DNA from: Henckelia pumila
Taxonomy: Eukaryota; Streptophyta; Magnoliopsida; Lamiales; Gesneriaceae
DNA length: 64,000 bases
Reading direction: 5' to 3'
NCBI RefSeq assembly: GCF_033568475.1
Contig: NC_133121.1
Span: forward strand, 56,767,905 to 56,831,904
In this document: piece by piece, positions 59,840-64,000 of the stretch
Layout: each line of letters opens with the position of its first letter
Position numbering within the stretch: position 1 is the first letter of the stretch
Translations under genes and position numbers: made by a program
The notes under the pieces: model-generated
Databases searched by the model: none
The model's input: only the letters and a program-made list of their open reading frames with translations
Told to the model about the DNA's origin: nothing

Positions 59840-60391
59840 ATGGATGAAGATATCAAAAAACTTGGTAAATATTTTCCATCTGTTTCTAAAAAAGTTCTGA
59901 GAATGATTTATGAAGGCAGATGTGAAAGATTGAGAATGCTTATGCAAAAAGGAATCCCGGAGGATATTCGTCTTATAATTGAAGCCAAGGTTCGATTAGG
60001 TGGTGAAGTTCCAAAATTCTTACTTGTTCGAAATATGTCTGGACTAGGAAAAAGTACCTATGCGAAGAAAAGAAGGGCTAAAAGGTTAGATGTTTGTCAT
60101 AATTGTGCCAGATGGACTTGTAATAGACAATGCAGATCTTTGGGATATGTTTCCACAAATAGAGAAGATAAAATTGATTTCATTAAGAATGGGCTGAGTA
60201 AAGAATCATTGGATGATATCTCATTGACTCTTGAGACGCATTCTAGTGGAGATGTAAAAGGTCAACTTCTCCGTTTATGGAAACTATTCCAAGCGCAGCG
60301 TCATGGTGATGGTCTTGGGAATCTGACTAAAAAAGACCCTATTTGCCAATTTATAAGAAAATTGGATGGTAAGCCAACCCTCGACTCATAA
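59840..60391 (+). CDS. Accessory protein with carlavirus NABP-like basic/Cys domain (E2 copy)
   Basis: An intact 183-aa ORF, homologue of 45827-46381. Basic stretch YAKKRRAKR (74-82), cysteines C86, C89, C94 and C98 with H87, hydrophobic segment GIPEDIRLIIEAKVR (38-52) before and FIKNGLS (114-120) after. All four cysteines and the basic stretch are kept in both copies although the proteins otherwise differ at roughly one residue in eight, which argues that the zinc-binding/basic core matters. Resemblance to carlavirus cysteine-rich nucleic-acid-binding proteins is by motif order. The alternative is an unrelated retroelement zinc-binding protein. The C-terminal half (SLTLETHSSG...) is not recognised. 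The position after pol is where Athila elements carry an env-like ORF, but no signal peptide or membrane segment is visible. Confidence 0.7.
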   Translation: MDEDIKKLGKYFPSVSKKVLRMIYEGRCERLRMLMQKGIPEDIRLIIEAKVRLGGEVPKFLLVRNMSGLGKSTYAKKRRAKRLDVCHNCARWTCNRQCRSLGYVSTNREDKIDFIKNGLSKESLDDISLTLETHSSGDVKGQLLRLWKLFQAQRHGDGLGNLTKKDPICQFIRKLDGKPTLDS

Positions 60392-60584
60392 ATATTGAAG
60401 GAACACTGTGAGCCACAATCACATCACTGTTTATACGCATGCATGTTATTATTATATATTATTATTTTTTTTTACTATTTTTATCATTTTGTTCTCATCT
60501 GTATTCCTATTTCTGTCTTATTCCTTGTTTTCCTTATAAAATCACTCAACTCTCTCTATATTTTTTAAAAGAAAAGAAAAAAAC
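60392..60584 (+). promoter_or_regulatory. Spacer upstream of LOG, possible own promoter/leader
   Basis: 193 bp with a TATA-like TATAAAA at 60535-60541 and a CT-rich stretch (CACTCAACTCTCTC) just after it, then an A-rich leader before the ATG. It looks like a plant core promoter plus 5'UTR and may have come with the captured gene. E1 lacks it from position 60401 on. Confidence 0.35.
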
Positions 60585-61223
60585 ATGACAGGATCTTCTT
60601 CACAAAAATTGAAAAATATTTGTGTCTTTTGTGGTTCTAATACTGGAAAGAATGAAATATTTGTTGATGCAGCAATTAATCTTGGAAAAAAGTTAGCAGA
60701 GAGAAAAATTCACTTGGTTTACGGAGGAGGCAATATAGGGTTAATGGGATCTATTTCAACAGCAGCTCATCTTGGAGGTAGTCAGGTTTTGGGTATTATT
60801 CCTACAGCTTTAGCTGAAGGAAATATTACAGGTGTTACGGTTGGGGAAGAGTTGAAAGTTTCATCAATGTACGAGAGAATAACTAAAATGATAGAAAATT
60901 CTGATGCTTTTATTGCCTTACCTGGTGGTTTTGGTACTTTAGAAGAAATTTTTCATGTTGTTTCTTGGGCACAACTTAATATCCATAATAAACCTGTTGG
61001 CTTGTTGAATATCAATAACTATTATGATGGTTTGTTGACTTTTCTCGATGTAGCCGTGGAACAAAATTTTATTTCAGAAAATTCACGAAGGATGCTCATC
61101 TCTGCTTCGAATGAAGACCAATTAATTGATGATCTCCAAGCTTTTGTTCATCAACCTGATTCAGCTATAACAAAGATCAATTGGTCTCAACCAACCAGTA
61201 AGAAAAGAAAACTGGATCATTGA
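60585..61223 (+). CDS. LOG: LOG-type cytokinin riboside 5'-monophosphate phosphoribohydrolase inside a retrotransposon
   Basis: An intact, intronless 212-aa ORF. Family hallmarks: N-terminal NICVFCGSNTGKN (11-23), the nucleotide-binding YGGGNIGLMG (46-55), the Arg of SSMYERITKM (R98) and the signature PGGFGTLEE (113-121), followed by WAQLNIHNKPVGLLN (128-142). LOG enzymes release active free-base cytokinins from their riboside 5'-monophosphates in the cytosol/nucleus. Length matches plant LOGs (about 210-230 aa). Differences: the Lys that usually follows the conserved Arg is Ile99, and the signature has Phe116 where most plant LOGs have Tyr. The C-terminus ends in SKKRKLDH, a possible nuclear-localisation signal. 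Plant LOG genes normally have several introns, so an intronless copy between pol/accessory ORF and 3' LTR suggests capture through an mRNA. The last two codons and stop (ATCATTGA) are also present in E1, which otherwise lacks the gene. Confidence 0.92.
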   Translation: MTGSSSQKLKNICVFCGSNTGKNEIFVDAAINLGKKLAERKIHLVYGGGNIGLMGSISTAAHLGGSQVLGIIPTALAEGNITGVTVGEELKVSSMYERITKMIENSDAFIALPGGFGTLEEIFHVVSWAQLNIHNKPVGLLNINNYYDGLLTFLDVAVEQNFISENSRRMLISASNEDQLIDDLQAFVHQPDSAITKINWSQPTSKKRKLDH

Positions 61224-62600
61224 TTCAACATGTCATGAAATGGTTTGTGTTTGTTCCTCATCTTCAATAATTCCAGGTGATATCTCTTTCATCATGTACT
61301 CTTTATTTTTCTCTAAAAAAAAAAAAAAAAAAAAATTTAAAATTTAAAAAAAATATATATATATTTCTATAATAATATTTATTTTTCTTTTTCAATGGCA
61401 GAGTAAGGAGTCAAAAACTCCTGACACGCATTAGTTTTTATTTATCATTTTATCACAATAGATTAGATTTTAATATTCCGTATATATTTAAATTGCAAAC
61501 TACTAAGAAAATGAAGTCTTTTTGTATAGATGTTTATTTATTCTTCTTTTTACCAATTTAATAGAAAATATATAATTGATGGGATATAAGTTATAAATAA
61601 TATATAATTGTGTGTTTTCAAATATATATTTTCTAAAACTTTTATGAGTATATAATTAAAGTGATATTGATTGAATAAATAATAACATGTATAATTGAGG
61701 GAATTAATTTGTAAAAGTATAATAGTTACTCACATAAATTTTGTGAGTGAGGGGTAAGAATTGAGAAAACAACTTATAAGCTTTTATTGATTATTAAGAA
61801 ATGGTTGATTACTAGATTAAACCCATTTTGAAAAAAAAAAAAGAAAAAAAAATGAAAAATGAAAATTGGCTGCAAAGTTGTTTGAAGTTTGATTGTAAAG
61901 ATGTAGAGTATTAATATCTCTACTATAATTATTAATGTAATAGATTTACCTCATAAAAAATAAAAAAATAAATAAACTTTGAAAAAAAAATGTTACATTT
62001 TCAAAGTTTATTGGAGGTATTTGATTATGTAAAAACAATTTTGCAGCCAAGCAAAAAAACAAAAAAACAAAAAAAAAATGGGTTTATTCTTTGTAAATCA
62101 TCCTATCTTATTTTCAATATTAGGTTATTTGATTGTCTGCTTTACTAGCCATTTTCAAAGAGTGTATAATTTTCTTCCAACTCCACGAGTGAAAAACAGC
62201 TATATATGAAATACTTTAACCCGAGAGAATATGGAGTTGAGACTTTTACATTAATATTCCTGATGATATACATGTTATGAAAATGATTTCTATTATCCTT
62301 TTAATTATATTATTCTCAAAGTTTTTAGAAAATATTTATGTAAAAAAAAAAATTATATATATTTAATATTTTGATATTGTGTGAAATATATATGTATAGC
62401 CCATCCAATTACATATTAATATATTGGTTGATAATGAGATTTATAAATAAACATATGATCTCCTCACAAGTGTGTTTTTAAAATTTTAAAGTTTGCAAAT
62501 TTAAATATATATATTAAGGAATAAAAATCTAACTTGTGATTTTATGATATTTTATGATATTTTATTACTAAGGGACTAGTAATTAGCCGGTTTGGGGGTG
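61224..62600 (+). other. 3' non-coding region of E2 with foldback and PPT
   Basis: Nearly identical to the E1 counterpart but missing about 60 bp that in E1 hold an extra purine tract. Contains the foldback (61800-62103), two TTTTATGATAT copies and the polypurine tract CCGGTTTGGGGGTG ending at 62600. No ORF. Confidence 0.75.
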
Positions 62601-64000
62601 TGATGAAACTTAAAATTTGTAATTATTTATATGTTAAAAAGTGTGTTTTAAAATTTAAGTTTAATTAAAATTATGAAGTTGTATTATTTTAGTGTTATGT
62701 GTTTATATTTAAATGTTTTACTAAAATGTTGTATTTTACGGTTTACGCAGGTTTGGTAAAAATAAAATTACTCAAGCTACAGAGGTCATAATGGAGTAAT
62801 CTCAAAACCTGTAGAATCACAAAAGAGGCATCTTCAACTTTGTAGAAGACAAGAAATTCCAAAAACTTCATTAAGATGATCAAAATAATAAAACATCAAA
62901 ATGGAGATAGATTTACTTTTACTATGACCAGCTTGGAGTAAAAATATCATAAGTATTTCATATTTTATCCAAAAGGGGTGAATGAGTTGTCCAAACACAT
63001 TTACACAAAATATCCTACGTGTTCTATGTTGAAAAGAAAGGCTGAATCGGTGGTCTAAGGCATCAAACATGCCAATTAAAGTTGGGTCATGGTATTGACA
63101 TTCAAGGAGACAAGCACCCACCAACTTTACTATTTCACATTTAATAAGCCTTGGACTCTTCCTCTCATTTGGCCTATAAATAGATGTGTTGTATAAGCTT
63201 TGTAGTGTGCAAGAGTGTAGAGAATTCTTCATTTGTAAAATAAATATTGTGTGTGAGAATAAAAGTTTGAGTGTGCAAGTTTCTCAAGTTCAAGTATGAA
63301 ATTTCTTTTATCTTTATTCTTGAGTTTCATGTTCATGGAAAGCTAAATCTTTTTATGTCAAGGTGAAAAGGTTTCATTGTTGGTCAAGTAAGATTGTCTA
63401 TATTTTGTATATTCTTTTCTTTTCTATTTTTATTTTTACTAATTGATCTTTATTTGTAGGTATAATTTTGGATGATTTGTTGTTATCTATTTACATCAAA
63501 TGCTTGGTACCTTGAATGTGGTTACCTTGATTTGTTGTCAAATATGATACAATAAATACTACAATAATTATATACTATAAATATATGTATCTATTTATAA
63601 TAAAGTCATATATATTATTTAGACGATAGCGTGACACTGTCGGTTGTTCTAAATAATATATTGTGATTTGAACTAACATTTACTTTCTCGCATCTAACTT
63701 TTACTTTATCGCAACTAACATTTACTTTTCCGCAACTAACATTTACTTTCTCGCATCTAACTTTTACTTTTCCGCAACTAACATTTACTTTATCGCATCT
63801 AACATAAAGTCATATATTTTATTTAGACGATAGCGTGGCTCTGCCGGTTGTTCTAAATAAAATATTGTGATTTGATCTAACATTTACTTTTATGTCAATT
63901 TATATTTATGCATTTATATATATATTATGGGTACCATGTATTAAATATCGGTTAATCTGATATTAATATAGTGGGAACTATATTATATGATATACTTGTT
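62601..64000 (+). repeat. 3' LTR of E2 (cut by the window end)
   Basis: Starts TGATGAAACTT; 1400 bp are visible with TATA (63175-63182), intron (63388-63459), hairpins and repeat array, matching the E2 5' LTR type. Confidence 0.9.

Larger units (their letters stand above)
52669..64000 (+). mobile_element. Athila-like element E2 with accessory ORF and LOG gene (3' end outside window)
   Basis: 5' LTR 52669-54302 (lacking its first 39 bp), tRNA-Asp primer site 54309-54326, intact gag-pol 54382-59691, accessory ORF 59840-60391, LOG gene 60585-61223, 3' non-coding region, PPT, and 3' LTR from 62601 to the window end. All coding regions are open. The 5' LTR keeps its promoter (TATA at 53203-53210). 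Confidence 0.9.

Noticed and set aside
59840..60391. Reading the accessory ORF as an env-like protein
   Set aside because: No signal peptide, no hydrophobic membrane segment and a basic/Cys core; an envelope function is not supported.
60535..60541. Treating the TATAAAA before LOG as a proven promoter
   Set aside because: Such motifs are frequent by chance in AT-rich DNA; kept only as a low-confidence suggestion.

Overview
The window is plant nuclear DNA, most likely from an eudicot (species not determined). It is AT-rich, and about 90% of it is retroelements. These include Ty3/gypsy chromoviruses primed by tRNA-iMet, copia elements, an Athila-like Ty3/gypsy family primed by tRNA-Asp, a LINE tail, a TRIM-like element and a foldback MITE. 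The only clear ordinary host gene is an F-box/LRR gene at 2146-3549, with a long 5'UTR intron.

Layout. 1-729: 3' end of an L1-type LINE with an RNase H domain, split by a MITE. 730-5694: F-box gene, intergenic DNA and a decayed coding remnant. 5695-6334: array of ~140-bp tandem repeats, cut by the end of a very long LTR (6335-10606; element G1, minus strand) that itself holds a TRIM-like element and a poly(A) retroposed fragment. 11955-16998: non-autonomous gag-only element (TR-GAG type) with perfect TSD. 17197-26248: decayed chromovirus G2 with perfect TSD. 26934-38611: nested set in which copia A (LTR + leader) is interrupted by chromovirus G3 (29036-35319), whose 5' LTR is interrupted by copia B (35320 on), whose RNase H is interrupted at 38611 by Athila-like element E1.

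38612-64000: two closely related Athila-like elements, E1 (38612-49543) and E2 (52669 to beyond the window), separated by rearranged LTR pieces that include an inverted LTR forming a ~1.7-kb-per-arm palindrome. E2 has an intact 1769-aa gag-pol. E1 has one nonsense codon in the integrase region. Downstream of pol both carry a second gene (about 183 aa) whose basic/cysteine core resembles the carlavirus nucleic-acid-binding (cysteine-rich) protein family. E2 additionally carries an intact, intronless LOG-type cytokinin-activating enzyme gene (60585-61223).

The most interesting result is this accessory cassette: an LTR retrotransposon that appears to have acquired a virus-like nucleic-acid-binding protein and a plant hormone-activating enzyme. 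A strong splice acceptor directly after pol, followed by an ATG-free leader, suggests expression of the cassette from a spliced subgenomic RNA. The LTR of this family also holds a canonical 72-nt intron that is present in five LTR copies and precisely missing from a sixth, a mark of reverse transcription of spliced RNA. All family and homology statements come from reading motifs; no database search was run.
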